The translations under genes and the position numbers were made by a program. A stretch of DNA of 64,000 nt from Onchidella celtica. Lineage: Eukaryota; Mollusca; Gastropoda; Systellommatophora; Onchidiidae. This document shows, piece by piece, positions 1-13,903 of the stretch (positions are counted from its first letter, which is position 1; the number at the start of each line of letters is the position of its first letter). A model generated the notes under the pieces. The model searched no databases, was not told the DNA's origin, and was given only the letters and a program-made list of their open reading frames with translations. Location: NCBI GenBank assembly GCA_963931925.1, contig OZ007569.1, forward strand, positions 16,851,045 through 16,915,044, in the 5' to 3' direction.

Positions 1-2120
<2,120 letters not shown>

Positions 2121-2260
2121 CCTCTCTCTCTTTCATTCTCTCTCTGTCTGTCTGTCTGTCTCTCTCTCTCACACACACACACACTCACTCCCTGTCTCTT
2201 CTATCGCTCTCGCTCACCCCCCCCCCTCCCCCCCCTCCTCCCCCAAGCAATTTTTGAGAA
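2121..2260 (+). repeat. CT/GTCT/CA simple repeats followed by a C-rich run
   Basis: CTCT and GTCT tracts pass into (CA)n near 2170-2190 and then C-rich sequence at 2216-2245. Confidence 0.9.
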
Positions 2261-4442
2261 TATTGAGGTTAGAGATTTCTAGTCCTTGGCAAATGCCTAG
2301 ATCTCATTGATTGCATGTTGAGTAAACCCACGTTTGTAACTATGGACTGGAAACAAAACATTTCACAAAGGCAGGACGACACTTACATTTGCCATTAACT
2401 GCGAAATCCGAACTTTCGACGAAAACGCGGGTTCGCTCATTTGTCTTTAAACCGACCAATAATTATTGCTCATTGGTTTTCCGTAATCCCAGCCGCATAC
2501 GAGTGATTATTTTTGGTTGCCTGGTCCGAGAAACCACGTATTTTCCGGATTTGAACAACCCATCCTCCTGTTGGAAGTGAAGTGCACACGAGTGGGTTTT
2601 TTTTTTCTTTCTTTTTTTTCTGCAAAGTGAAAAGTAACTTTGTGAGCACCGGTAACTAAATACTTTATCGGACTGAGTAACTAAAAAAAATCACTCGTGT
2701 GCGCTTGGCGCCCGATGAAGTGGCCTCGTCTCGGCCTCGGCCAAAGTTGAGCTGTTTTCTGCCACCTTTTTTTTTTTTTACCAAGTCAGAGACCATTTTT
2801 GTGTCCTGATCTGAGGAACATTTCCGTTGAGCCCCCGCCCTCTTCTAAGTCATCTGTAGTTTATGAGCTGTCAAATGTAACAGTCTGGACCTCAGAAAAC
2901 TGGGGTGCCACCCACATTGTCACAAATCCCAGACTGGGAGATGTAATAAGTTATGACAGGACAACAATCACGAACGAACAAGTTTAACACTTAACAGAAC
3001 AACCCATCAGACTCACACATTTATTAAACATAATTATACAGATAATAGCGCAATTACATACATTATATTATTGAAATTAACTGCCGTACAACGGCCTTAT
3101 TCTCACATGCACTCTTCCTCGGATCCACAACCCGGTAGTTACTTCCTAAAGGCACTTCGGCCTCAGCCTCTCCCCTCAGGGTCTTAATAGCACATTAATA
3201 ATTCACTGGCACCGCAGTCTCTCAATATCACCTTCCTATTGTCATACACCTTAGCATTCCACTAGCACCTCAGCAGGGCAATAGCACATTATCATTTCAA
3301 TAGCCCATCAACATGGCAATAGTACATTATCATTTCAATAGCCCATTAACATGGCAATAGTACATTATCACATTCACGCTCATATCTACGTCCCTGTCCG
3401 TGGCCAGACTGCCACGACTTTATGTGCCTCTACTGTCCTGCACCGACAGCCTCACTCTTGGCCTATGTGTGGCCTCCGGCCCTATGCTGGCCTATCCCCT
3501 GTGCTCACCGAGGCGGCTCTTTGGCCCGTCCCCGACACCTACAAGAATAACATTACATTGGTATAATACCATACCATTTCTATTCACTCCACCTCTCCTT
3601 ACAACCCATGAAGCGTACACACAATAGTTCACATTTCACTCACCAAACATCTTACGGTAACACACCTCCATCGGAGTACACACTACTCACTCGCGCTACA
3701 AATCCATGAACTCAACTTTCATCTATCGCTCATGGCGCACATTGCTATATCCAATATCAAGGACTTCCACATTCCTCACATATACTTATTTACATCATGG
3801 TAATAGACGAATATAATACATCAATCATAATTATCAATCATCGTTTCACCTACCAGTCATCACTGGAAAGACTCTCTCACTAGTCTTCTGACTGCTCCCC
3901 TTATGTTCGCCCGCTGGGCTCTTACTAGCGTCCGTTCTCTTTGGGCTATCTCTGTGCAGTGAACTGGTAAACACACTGATCTCACCCCGTTTAATCCTTA
4001 CTCACCCCCTTTCACGTTTTTCCCTACTTGTCTGCCGTGAGCCCTTCTTACTATACACCCGCTCTGTAGCAATCCCCTTAATTGCACTCACTCCACTCGT
4101 GACACACATATTAATTCCGCAGATTGTACGCAATACCGGCAGAGTGGCATTTAGCAAACGAAAGTATTCATAAGTTTTGACCTCGCCCAGAATTATGCTT
4201 GTGCTGAACATTATTTATCTCTACGCTGTTTCTTCTATATTATTTCTATCTACAACAGGCGTGGAGTATAGGAGAGAAGGGAACAGGGAAACAGATGGCC
4301 TTGGCAGATCCATTTGACTGTACTGCGGTTATCAATCTGTCGAACTGCCGGGGTCATATTGAAGGAGCAAGAAGATGTATAAGGGTGGGAGCTGCATTAT
4401 TTATATTGTCCAATTCAATTCAGCCAAACAAGCTCCAAGTCT
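2261..4442. other. Unassigned block, possibly including an LTR-like end near 2917
   Basis: No coding region is convincing. On the minus strand an AATAAA-like signal (plus TTTATTAAACAT near 3019) lies about 100 bp before a segment ending in TTTGTGACA. This is the arrangement seen at the 3' edge of some LTRs. No second LTR, primer-binding site or target duplication was found, so a solo LTR is only a possibility. Confidence 0.25.
3277..3378 (+). repeat. 38-bp tandem repeat, about 2.7 copies
   Basis: Units starting GGCAATAG at 3277, 3315 and 3353 repeat with a 38-bp period and one or two substitutions each. Confidence 0.85.
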
Positions 4443-4445
4443 TAA

Positions 4446-4620
4446 GCCGTGTTTCCATGTTTACAGAAACGGAAACGTCAAAAACTCTTCAAGTAGTGGA
4501 ATAGAAAGAATGGTTTCATTTATACGCGAACTCTCGTTTCCGTACACACGGAAACATTATTTCTTTTTACTTCTTGATGGATTTTGCCGTTTCCGTTTCT
4601 GTACACATGGAAACGCAGCC
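4446..4620. mobile_element. 175-bp Harbinger-like MITE with TAA target duplication
   Basis: Terminal inverted repeats of about 60 bp start GCCGTGTTTCCATG on the left and GGCTGCGTTTCCATG on the right arm read in reverse. Both contain ACAGAAACGGAAACG. The element is flanked by TAA at 4443-4445 and 4621-4623. The 3-bp TAA duplication and the GGAAACGGAAACG subterminal motif link it to the larger element at 11650-13887. It carries no coding capacity, so it would have needed a transposase made elsewhere. Confidence 0.8.
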
Positions 4621-5071
4621 TAAGAAATAATAAAGAAACGAAACAATAAAACGCTAAGGAACACTAGAGTTTTGCTACATACAACTTTTTCTTTTTGCCA
4701 TATTTTCACTCCGCTTCAAACTTTGGTGCGCGACCCCGCTGATTTTCTGTGGTTTTTGTAATATTTTGTAACTCTACGTGTTTCTAGTTAATCAAATCAG
4801 ATTATACTACGATTACCTAACTTTAGGGGCGTTCCAGGTGAATCTAGAACACTCGCCAGGACACTAACGATTTCAGTCACGGAGTGCACCGTTATACAAC
4901 CATGTCAGTCAGGCTTGCTCGTGAATTCATCATGAGAATGTCCTTGGAACAGCCAGGAAAGTGCCTCGCATGACCTGAGAACGGGATTTTCGAAAAGCTT
5001 TCTAATTTATTTGACACGCGCAAGGTTAAACTGTGACTTAATTGTTGTACGTGTGTGAGCAAGACTACTTA

Positions 5072-5553
5072 GGGTTAGTTCACACCAAACTGGTGACAAC
5101 GGGCGTGTGAACACAGCCGAGCGCCCGTTTTGAAATGACTAAACATGAATATTTACAAAAATATTCTTTATAAAGCGATAAAACGCCAAGCCTTCGCGCC
5201 CGTACGTATTTTAGGGTCGTTGAATTCAAATCTGTGCTCAAAAATAAAATTTGATGAAAAATATTATTTTTTTTTCCAAGCATCCTGCCTGTTTTTTTGT
5301 TTTTTTGAGACGCCATGGGCCTGGCGGCTTTGAGTACGCGAAATTAAAGAAAAACAATCCCACGGCTGAGTGTCGTTGAAATTTCACTGCAGCGGTAAAA
5401 GTGAAAAGTCGGACGGGCGAGAGAAAATGACTCGTCTGTTGTGGGTAGGTTGGTCTGAATCCGATCATAATACGATTTAGAGAAACTTCGTACCATTGTC
5501 GCTCGGCCGTGATTGCACGTCCGTTGTCGCCAGTTTGGTGTGAACGTGCCGTT
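5072..5553. mobile_element. Inverted-repeat DNA element of about 480 bp, class uncertain
   Basis: Arms at 5078-5107 and 5516-5545 are 28/30 complementary and contain CACACCAAACTGG followed by GACAACGG. No transposase is encoded inside. Termini and target duplication could not be fixed; GGGTTAG and GGGCTAAC just outside the arms may be the true ends. Confidence 0.7.
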
Positions 5554-6486
5554 AGCCCGGGGACCGGATGAGCAACGTGTGAACGCGCCATTTACCGTAA
5601 GTGGAGGTAATCCCCGCCCGTAATCGCCCCTGTTAAGTCTTTCTGGCAGACAAGAAAACAAATGCACGACCTACCACAGCAAGACGGGTAGTCATGAATT
5701 CTGGCCGGGCGATCCTAACCGGTTTAGCCTTGACCAGTGGTTCTCAACCTGGGTGATATTGTCCCCCCAGGGGGGGGGGGTGATTTTGATTTTTTTTTGG
5801 GGGGGGGGGGGGGCCAAAACAGTGAAAGGGACGATTTGTGGGCAACTACAGGGCAGCCACTGTCAAGTTCAACAAAATGTTTAGGTGAGTTTTATGACTA
5901 GAAAAGGCCTGCTTGTGTGTGTGTGTGTGTGTGCATTTAAAAAAGAATGATCAACATGCTGAGATGAAAAACATCATAATTTGTGTGTGGTCTGTCTTCT
6001 TCTGGAATATATTATCGTTTTTGTGGGGAGGGGGTGATGAAAGAAAATTTGGAGCCTAAGGGGACGAATGCCCGAAAAAGGTTGAGAGCAGCCAGTGGCC
6101 TTGACATTGCCAGGGTTTCTGGTTTCTGGCGAGTTTACTGATGGTGTGGAGGTCTCAAGAACTGCTGTGTTTGTAGCTGGGAAGACAATACATGTACTAT
6201 TATTTGTACAGGATGGGAATTTATGTAAATAATATGTATTGTAGAATTGTTTCAAAGGCCTGGAAAAAATACGAGCAAGGATAATTCACATATTGTACTT
6301 TCTTCTGTTTCATCACCGTAGCGTTGGGGCCTTTGCCCAACAGCAGATTTTGGTCGGCCCAGTGGTTGGATGATGACGTCAGGATATTGAGTTTTAGTGA
6401 GGCTTCACGCACTGGTCAACTAGTTGGGGCTCATTAAAACCAGAGAGTACGTATTGTATACAGAGAAATCACTTCGACGAAATCGC
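5554..6486. other. Unassigned, with G-runs and a short (GT)n
   Basis: G-runs at about 5768-5812 sit beside a T-run, and (GT)n lies at 5914-5932. No gene or recognised repeat copy is supported. Confidence 0.4.
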
Positions 6487-6630
6487 GAAACTAGGTCGCG
6501 GCGGTAACAAGAATCAAAACAAAACACACACACACACACACACGCGCGCGCGCGCACACACACACACACAACTATTTAGAGCCTTCGTGAGACGCCGTGG
6601 AAATATTATTTACCGCCGCGACCTACTTTC
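6487..6630. repeat. Inverted repeat enclosing alternating CA/CG sequence
   Basis: Arms at 6487-6507 and 6610-6630 match at 20 of 21 positions; the core AGGTCGCGGCGGTAA is exact. The loop contains (CA)n(CG)n(CA)n at about 6524-6570, alternating purine-pyrimidine sequence of the kind that can adopt Z-DNA. Confidence 0.85.
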
Positions 6631-7436
6631 TGCTCCAAGGTAACAATGACTTTTGCGGCGCCTCCCGTGTCTCACAGTGCAAAGCGGCCGATAGTGAAAC
6701 CTCCCTATATACATACATACATCCTCCCTGCTAAAACTCATGTCGTGACACCACCATCGAACTAGTTGGCCGATCGAAGTCGGCTTGTACGCGATAGGCC
6801 TTAAAGTTTGAAAAACCGGTCGTAAAATTCACAACATGTACATGAGTCACAGTTTGGGGGGGGGGGCGGGGGAGGAGGAACAGCAAGAATCGGAGGATAT
6901 CCCTGTTAGTGAAACAATTGAAAACAGCCTGTCGTCAAATATACATTGGTACCTTGCTGTGTAATGACGCTGTTGTCAGCAATTACAAACATGCGATTTT
7001 TTTTATTTCTTTTTCGCGTAAGCGACTTTCGCGGTGGGAGAGCTCAGCCTCCCGTGGTGGCAATTTTCAGTATGGTATGAAAATTTTAAGCCTCCAGCCA
7101 CAGACCCGTAGAACGTGAGGTGAGAATGATTTGACATAGCTGGAGGTGAGGATGGTTTGGGGAAATAACGTCCTTTTTTTTTTTTTTTTTCATTCCCGGC
7201 TCAATTTTACCATGTCTACATTATTCATTGCATTCATCAGCTCCGACAGTACAGGACGAAATCTGTGTGTCCCATCACTGGTCATTGGGGAGTCATAGTC
7301 ATGCCCATTTATTATTATCGCGAGTAATCTGTGAGCAGTCAGTGCCACCTAAGGCGGTACATATTTTGCGTAAGCTTCTATGTTCACAGCTGGGAGACAC
7401 GTTGCATCATCTTCAGCACCATTATTTTCAGCGCAA
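6631..7436. other. Unassigned, with poly-G and poly-T runs
   Basis: A G-rich run (6856-6878) and a T-run (7174-7190) are the only landmarks. No gene is supported. Confidence 0.4.
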
Positions 7437-7692
7437 TCGCCATCATCATTGCCGTCGTGATCATCAACATCAGAGTTACCATCATCATCATCGTCGTCGT
7501 TGTCATCATAATCGTCGTCGTCGTCATCATGATGATGATCATCATCGTCGTCGTCCTCGTCCCCATCATAATTGTTGCCGTCTTCGTCATCATCATCATC
7601 ATCGTGGTCGCCAGCATATTGTCGTCGTCGTCATCATCGTCGTCATCATCATAATAATTGCCGTCGTCATCATCATCATCAGCGTTGTTGAC
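7437..7692 (+). repeat. CAT/CGT trinucleotide microsatellite
   Basis: Interspersed CAT and CGT triplets run for about 250 bp. All three plus frames and the opposite strand stay open over parts of it and give Ile/Val, His/Arg or Asp/Met runs. This is an effect of the triplets, not evidence of a protein. Confidence 0.92.
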
Positions 7693-8236
7693 GTTATCAT
7701 TGTAATCAGTACCGTCATCAACACCACTGGCATGATCCGAATATTTTGCTGCTGTATAAATAACCATAACCGAATCGCTGTTGTAGCGACTGTTTGTATT
7801 GTTTGCAGTTACAGGACTGGTGATTCCTTTAAGAAATTTTAAAAATGTAAAAAATACAATGATCTTTTTTGTAAAAATGTCCTCCCTTTGATTAGCTCAC
7901 CACACGGGAGACTGCGGTATCTTACCTGCGTTCAGTTGGGTGTGTAGGTCCCTGGTGCGCATGAAACATGAAGCAAGACTGTGGGCTCTTGTGGAAAAAC
8001 TTTCTAGATGAGAGAGAGAGAGGAGGGGGGAGGGGGAAGCAAGAGAAGGGTGGTAGCACAGGATTAGGCCGGGTATCTCATCTAGCAATGTTAAAAAATG
8101 AATTTGATAAAGATTGGCGCTTGCGGTTTTCTTTGGCAACGCGGCAATACGCACATGATGTCTCACATGTTATGCGCACGGTCTGGATCGGTCACTCTGC
8201 ACACATGCCATGTAATAACTAATATCCAGCACGCGT
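7693..8236. other. Unassigned
   Basis: A short GA-rich stretch lies at 8009-8045. No gene or repeat copy is supported. Confidence 0.4.
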
Positions 8237-8400
8237 GGTCTTCATGCACTGACACCAAGGTGACATATTAAGACTCGCGCGCTCTCTCCAAATTAGATCA
8301 AGTTCCAAGGGCGTTCCTGACATTCCATGTTGAGATTCAAGTCCTAAAATGAATTGTCGTAATTTGTTTAACATGTTCGAACCCGGGTGTCCCCTCCAGT
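8237..8400 (+). repeat. Isolated unit of a ~240-bp degenerate tandem family
   Basis: It shares CATTCCATG, AAAATGAATTGTCGTAAT and neighbouring order with 9880-10020. It is separated from the other units by about 1.4 kb of unrelated sequence. Confidence 0.6.
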
Positions 8401-9778
8401 GTTACGAGTCTGGTCTGGGTGTTCTGAATTAATGGGGTTATGACTGCATTTAAAAATCGAGAGGTATTTACTAATTAAGCTTTCGTACCATGCCACACAC
8501 TAATAACAATCTGAATAAGTTTTTTTTATCAACAGACCTGCAGGGCCACAAATTTAATTACCTTAAATATCCTAACAATTTTGTCTAAATCTCTTACATA
8601 CTAAAAAGACAACATCAGCAGCATCAAATGAAAATTCAATAATATGTCACTAGAAGTCTCTTCTAGATTCCTATAAGGTTAAGATCATTCTGACTCACTA
8701 ACAATTTAAGTATGAATTATCTATCTCTCAGATATAGTCTGCCTACTATCTATCAAGCAAAATACTCATGTCTCTGGCGACAATGTCATCTCAGCTATTT
8801 GTGCCTACCGCTTATAATGGATCAAGCTCGTCAATACAAACTGACGTAGTTAAGTTAGGTCTACTCTAGGATGGGCTGGCAATCCCCAGCCTCATCCAGA
8901 CAAATCAATTTCAATTTACATATGTGTATGCCAAACATTCATACTAGATCTAGTTGCAAGTTAATATACATCTTGTCTTGCATTCTTGGTTAGCACTTCT
9001 AGCAGATGCAGCAATCCTGTCCTACTGGAAAAATTACTTTCAGCTCCTCGTTCATTGTTGAATCAACAGACAAACACTTACACTTGGTCCCTGGTAAGGA
9101 ACCAGGGAGCAGCAGACAACAGCAGTGGGTAAATCATGCTGGAGCATATGGCACCATCGTAATGCCTATAATGGACATAGACATGGAAATAACAGTCTTC
9201 TGATTCTTCTGGCAGAATCACGCCGACGCCTGCACAGATGGAAATTTCTGTATGGAGTGCAGACCATGGTATGGCTACGCTTATATACTGTGCGGCCAGC
9301 TGCAAATTCCCGTCCAACTGCCTGGATTTGATTGGTGCATCCATTCCGAGCTCAGCTCGTAGTATTAATAGATCTACATGGAAGTCGGTCACGGCCTTGT
9401 ACCAGAAACAGACAAGGTCGAATTAAAATGTCAAAACCATTACTAAAATCTCTAAACCCTCGTGCTTTCTACGTTTTATGTACGAATTTCTGAACGTGAC
9501 TAAGCGTCTTAAACTATCTAACCTTATTCACCCCTTCTCTTCCCTCGTAAGAGTTCATCAAAATCACGGGGTCGAGAACTGCACCGTCACTCCTAACCCA
9601 TCCATTTATTCTATCTTGCCCCACTTTCTTTCTATCTCTAAGAAAAAGTGTTACAAAAACAAACTGCCCATGAAAACAGTTCAAGGACACTTACGCTGGC
9701 TATAATCAACGAGACCGTGAAAAAAACAAGTCTCTTCTAATCGTGACCCAGCACGACATTTATAACTTTAACCTTGAC
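8401..9778. other. Unassigned ~1.4-kb segment between related tandem units
   Basis: The segment is AT-rich and shows no recognisable coding domain. Its position between homologous units suggests an insertion, but no termini or target duplication were found. Confidence 0.35.
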
Positions 9779-10130
9779 AACTGTGAGTCCCGAGAAATGT
9801 CGGGTGGACATTTTGTATCTAAAGGAATCGTCATTTTTGTTGTAATATAATTATCATGTTTGTCCACTTTCTCACGGTCTTCTGCACTCATACCAAGGCC
9901 ACATAATACACGCGCTGTCTGCCCTAGTTTGATGAGGTTACAAGGACGCTCGTGCGTGACATTCCATGAGGAGATTCACGCCGCAAAATGAATTGTCGTA
10001 ATCAATTTAATATGTTTGAACTGTGAGCCTTGAGAAGTGTCCAGTGGACATTTTGTACTGAAACGAGTCATCACGACTTTTTAATATGTATCGCGTTTGT
10101 CCTCCTACTTGCAGTTTTCCTGTAACATAA
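9779..10130 (+). repeat. ~240-bp degenerate tandem repeat, about 1.5 units
   Basis: AACTGTGAGTCCCGAGAAATGTC-like sequence at 9778 recurs at 10018 as a diverged copy, followed in both by GTGGACATTTTGTA. The period is about 240 bp. Confidence 0.7.
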
Positions 10131-10235
10131 TTATTATTAACTGCTGAAAGACCCCGGAAATGCGCATATCATTTTTGCAGTACAACAATCTTTCATATTA
10201 TTATTCTGCAGTCAGTGTATGCTGCATTATGACAA

Positions 10236-10701
10236 GGGGGACAAGGTGGTCTAGAGGCAAGGTGCTCGCCTCTCGTGCCAAGGGTCCCGGGTTCGAAACC
10301 CGGGCCGTGCAGGCATGTTGGAAGTTTGGGATTTTTCTCATATTTTCGTGTCCCTGATTCTATTGAGGGGTAGGATCGAGTACCTAGTCTTCTCGGATAA
10401 GGACGAAAAAATTCGGAGGGCCCGTGTGCACGTTGCGCACGTTAAAGATACCTTGGCAGTTGGAAATCGTAAAGAGCAGGCCGAACAGGCCGCTGCCCGG
10501 GCAAAATTAAATTAAATTCATCTCTACCAGTCCCTCCCCCTCCCCCCTCATCTCCCCCCCCCCCAAAAAAAAAACAACGCCTACCGGCGCTGCACTGTGG
10601 CGACGACGTGCCTGCTCCAGTTATAACTGGGCTGCAATGGCACAAAGGCAAAATTTCCCAAATGGGATTAAAGAGTTATACAAATACAAATACAAATTAT
10701 G
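10236..10701 (+). mobile_element. tRNA-derived SINE, full-length copy (SINE family 1)
   Basis: The 5' part is tRNA-like, with an A-box-like TGGTCTAGAGGCAAGG at 10247 and a B box GGTTCGAAACC at 10290-10300 inside a strong T-arm stem. A conserved body follows (CGGATAAGGACGAAAAA, CCCGTGTGCACG). The 3' end (GGGATTAAAG, then ACAAAT repeats) is probably taken from a partner LINE. ATTATG precedes the element (10226) and follows it (10696), a likely target duplication. The same body is found at 17965-18400 and, degraded, at 35372-35612. Transcription would be by RNA polymerase III. Similar SINEs with conserved central domains are known from molluscs; the exact family is not assigned. Confidence 0.85.
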
Positions 10702-10734
10702 TATCGTGTAAAAATACTACCCAGTCCTTTCTTT

Positions 10735-11100
<366 letters not shown>

Positions 11101-11384
11101 TAAAGAAGCAATAAAAATCCTGAGACAGCTGTTGCAAAATCCTATTTTTATGAAATCATCCGTCTCCCAGTCTGTGAATTATTCATTACCATACGCCGGC
11201 ATTTCTCCACCATTGGAATGGTAATTACCACTGAAAAATACATCAAAGTAAATTCCTCCACCTAGGCTTGTTTTAAAGACACCACGGACAAGCAATCCTT
11301 CTTACATCATAATATTATCTATACTAACATATTTGTGGACTTAAGATTTTTCGTTGCAAAAGGCTTCTGAACCACTCAACACTC

Positions 11385-11646
11385 AGACTTCAAATTTTAT
11401 ATGGTGCATCAGAATGGATGTAAGGGTGCACAGTTTTTAATAGAAGTCTCAAATCGGTGTATTTTTTTTTTTTATTGGAAATTTATTGTTTCGCCATCAT
11501 TTAGATCTATTTCGAGTCATGGTTCGCCATTTTAAGGTTTCGTTATCACTTCCTGCGATGTGTTCACTATCAAAACACACCAACCCGTGTGCAAATCATG
11601 CTGTTGTACGGGATGCGCAGGGTGTCAACTCACAAAGGCAGAGCAG
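11385..11646 (+). repeat. Left part of interspersed repeat C, interrupted
   Basis: It matches the reverse complement of about 26700-26960 closely over 260 bp (for example ATCAGAATGGATGTAA, TAGATCTATTTCGAGTCATG). The match stops at GGCAGAGCAG (11646), where the Harbinger-like element begins, and resumes at GACTTATTTAAAA after it. Confidence 0.8.
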
Positions 11647-11891
11647 TGAAGGGGTGTTCTCATGTGTACGGAAACGGAAACGTCTACGACGTGCAGAAAC
11701 GACTAAAAAAATCCACCAAGTAGTAAAACAGAAAGGGTGTTCTCATGTGTGCGGCAACGGAAACGACTACGACGTGCGGAAACGACTAAAAAATTTTGTT
11801 CGCACTGGGTAGCGATTTTTAGCCGTTGCCGCACTGGCGCAGGCCGGAACTTACGTCATTCCCGCCTTTTTTTCCCCCGCGCTTTTTTGGT

Positions 11892-12116
11892 ATGAACAGA
11901 AACCTGGCTCTGTGGGCCAAAAAGTGTGGCGAAAACCTTCGTTTTGCAAAGATGCCAAGACCGTGGCATATATCAAACAGTGATATGGAGAAGCTCATTG
12001 GGCTTGTTAGACAAAACAAGACACTTTTTGACGTGAGGAGGCCAGACCACAAGGACTCCCATTTACACAATTAATATATTTGGGAAAGTACAGCAAAGGC
12101 GATGGGGAGAAATGAT
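11892..12116 (+). pseudogene. Broken MADF-domain gene of a Harbinger-like element
   Basis: Reading from the ATG at 11892, a segment about 20 codons in (DMEKLIGLVRQNKTLFDVRR, then PDHKDSHLHN) resembles the start of the MADF (Myb/SANT-like) domain, whose usual pattern is LI.LV...P.LYD...PDYKD..... An in-frame TAA at 12072 follows. After the stop the same frame continues YIWESTAKAMGRND, matching the MADF continuation (W..IA..M). The stop therefore falls inside the domain and the copy is probably dead, unless an intron removes it. MADF proteins act as DNA-binding partners of Harbinger transposases, which fits the surrounding inverted repeats. Nothing recognisable follows for the C-terminal half. 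Confidence 0.65.
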
Positions 12117-13106
12117 ATGACTGTTGAGTTTGTGCTTTATCCTTTGACTTCACATTTGTACTAAAGTGTGTTTTGTTTCGTAAAGCTGTAAAGAAACTGC
12201 TGCTACGTGAGCACAATGATTACCAGCTAAACTGATATCTTTATGTATGTAGTAATCATCATCAGCGGGTCACCTCACAAACGGCTGTTTTAACACCAAC
12301 CCTGTATGTATTTATATTTGGCTTAATGTAGGTCTATGCGGGATTGACTTTATCCATTTCTCACTTACCCCACATTCACTCCGTAACCATGTACACCTTT
12401 TATAATCTTGACTTCAACCCCCCCCTCCCCCCGTACGAGCAGCCATTTGAATGGTGAATGTCCATGACAAGGCATGACAAGGCCTTCATGTTCTAAAACT
12501 TGGTAGAATTTTGTATGGACTAGATCTAGATATGTACTATTTGACTGTTGTGTAAGAAACCAGATCTATTATTTAATTTGAGTTTTATAAAATCCAACCA
12601 CTTAATTTGCTTTTTTCCTCTTTATCCTTTTAAAACAAAATCATTATCATAATTAAAAACTGCACAAATCCCCTTGCTTTCCCGACATCTCCCCCGCCCC
12701 TATGTACAATTTTCATTCGCTGACACTCTCTCATCCCCTTTCCCCTTTACGGCTCTGAGTGCAAGTCTAGTCTTTGGATCTCTATTCCAGTATTCCTGAG
12801 TTGAGAATATGGAAATACGTGAATACATATATATATATACATATAAGACATATACATATCTGTATCATAACATGATTGCTTTAAGTGTGGAGTCTTTGAG
12901 AATTGTGCATTAAAAAACAAAAGAAAAGAAAAACCTCAGGGCTGATAAGTGCTAAGAGTTTCCAATACAGATTAGAAATCAGGATTATTTGCAATTACAT
13001 CACCGCCAGGCGAAATCAGTTCGTTTAAAAAATGGAAAAAATGGAATGTCTGTAATGAAACAGTTAACATCTATTGCATTGTTAACCATTGTAATTCTTG
13101 TGGCAA

Positions 13107-13180
13107 ACAACATAACATAAGATAAGATACAACTTTATCATCCTATTGTTAGGAAATTTGTTGTCACACCACCAGTAGTA
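13107..13180 (-). mobile_element. 3' tail of a TAAGA-type LINE or SINE
   Basis: On the minus strand a small hairpin (CCTAACAATAGG) is followed by TTATCTTATC repeats. It is the same arrangement as the LINE 3' end at 52720-52775, including the AAATTTGTT word. Confidence 0.6.
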
Positions 13181-13903
13181 GAACTACATTGAATATAATA
13201 TCAAAGGCACATAGGTCCCTAACGCATGCCGCACACACGCACATTGCTCACATGAAGAACATTACTTCCACACACTGTCAGAACAATGGATTTGGAAAAC
13301 TCACAATAGAAAATGTATACCAAATTTGGAAACATTACTGCTTCGAATGCTGGATGGCAAAAAAGATTTCTTACAAAGCTTTCTGTTTGTCTTTCAGTAC
13401 ATTATTCGTCTGCTTCTTTGGGATCGAACAATCTGATGGAACAGAAGGTGGGAGCAATCATTTAGAACTGATTTCAGTACTCTTCCTCAATTTCTCACAC
13501 GCTGCAACATGTCAATTTCAGCGGACAGCTGGAAGAAAGAATGGAGAAATAATCGTGGACCTACCACCGGCGCTGTCGACGGCGTTTTTGTTTTCTTTTG
13601 ATACATCTGTGATGGAGGAATGATATTAAAACCAACTCCTCCTCTCAAAGCAAGAAACTGCATTCGGCTCTGAACGAAACAGATGCCATGGTGGCAGAGA
13701 GAGAGAGAAAAAAATAGCAGACTACAAAGAACGAATATCATGACGAGAGAAACAAAAGTGATGTTTTCCTTTATTTTGGCCGTTTCCGTTTCCGTACACA
13801 TGGAAACACAAAATTTTATTTCCGCACGTCGTTTCCGCATATCATTTTCGTTTTCGTTTCCGTTTCCGTACACATGAGAACACAGCTTTAGACTTATTTA
13901 AAA

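Larger units (their letters stand above)
11650..13887. mobile_element. PIF/Harbinger-like DNA transposon, 2.24 kb, degraded
   Basis: The ends are inverted repeats: 11650-11682 and 13855-13887 agree at 31 of 33 positions, with core GTTCTCATGTGTACGG followed by AAACGGAAACG. Near the left end the terminal sequence is duplicated (11652 and 11735, period 83 bp). The flanks are TGA (11647-11649) and TTA (13888-13890). The uninterrupted paralogue near 26705 has TAA at this point, so a 3-bp TAA-type duplication is likely, as expected of PIF/Harbinger. The element carries a broken MADF-domain reading frame and no visible DDE transposase. A LINE/SINE tail lies inside it at about 13107-13180. Confidence 0.75.

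Noticed and set aside
2917-4210. Solo LTR
   Set aside because: Only a polyadenylation-like word and a TGACA-type edge were seen; no matching opposite edge or target duplication.
7228-7842. 204-codon open frame and overlapping frames on both strands
   Set aside because: The frames are kept open by CAT/CGT triplets and differ only in which amino-acid run they give.
13189-13623. 144-codon open frame inside the Harbinger-like element as a transposase
   Set aside because: No DDE-type motif or helix-turn-helix pattern is visible. It is not called as transposase.
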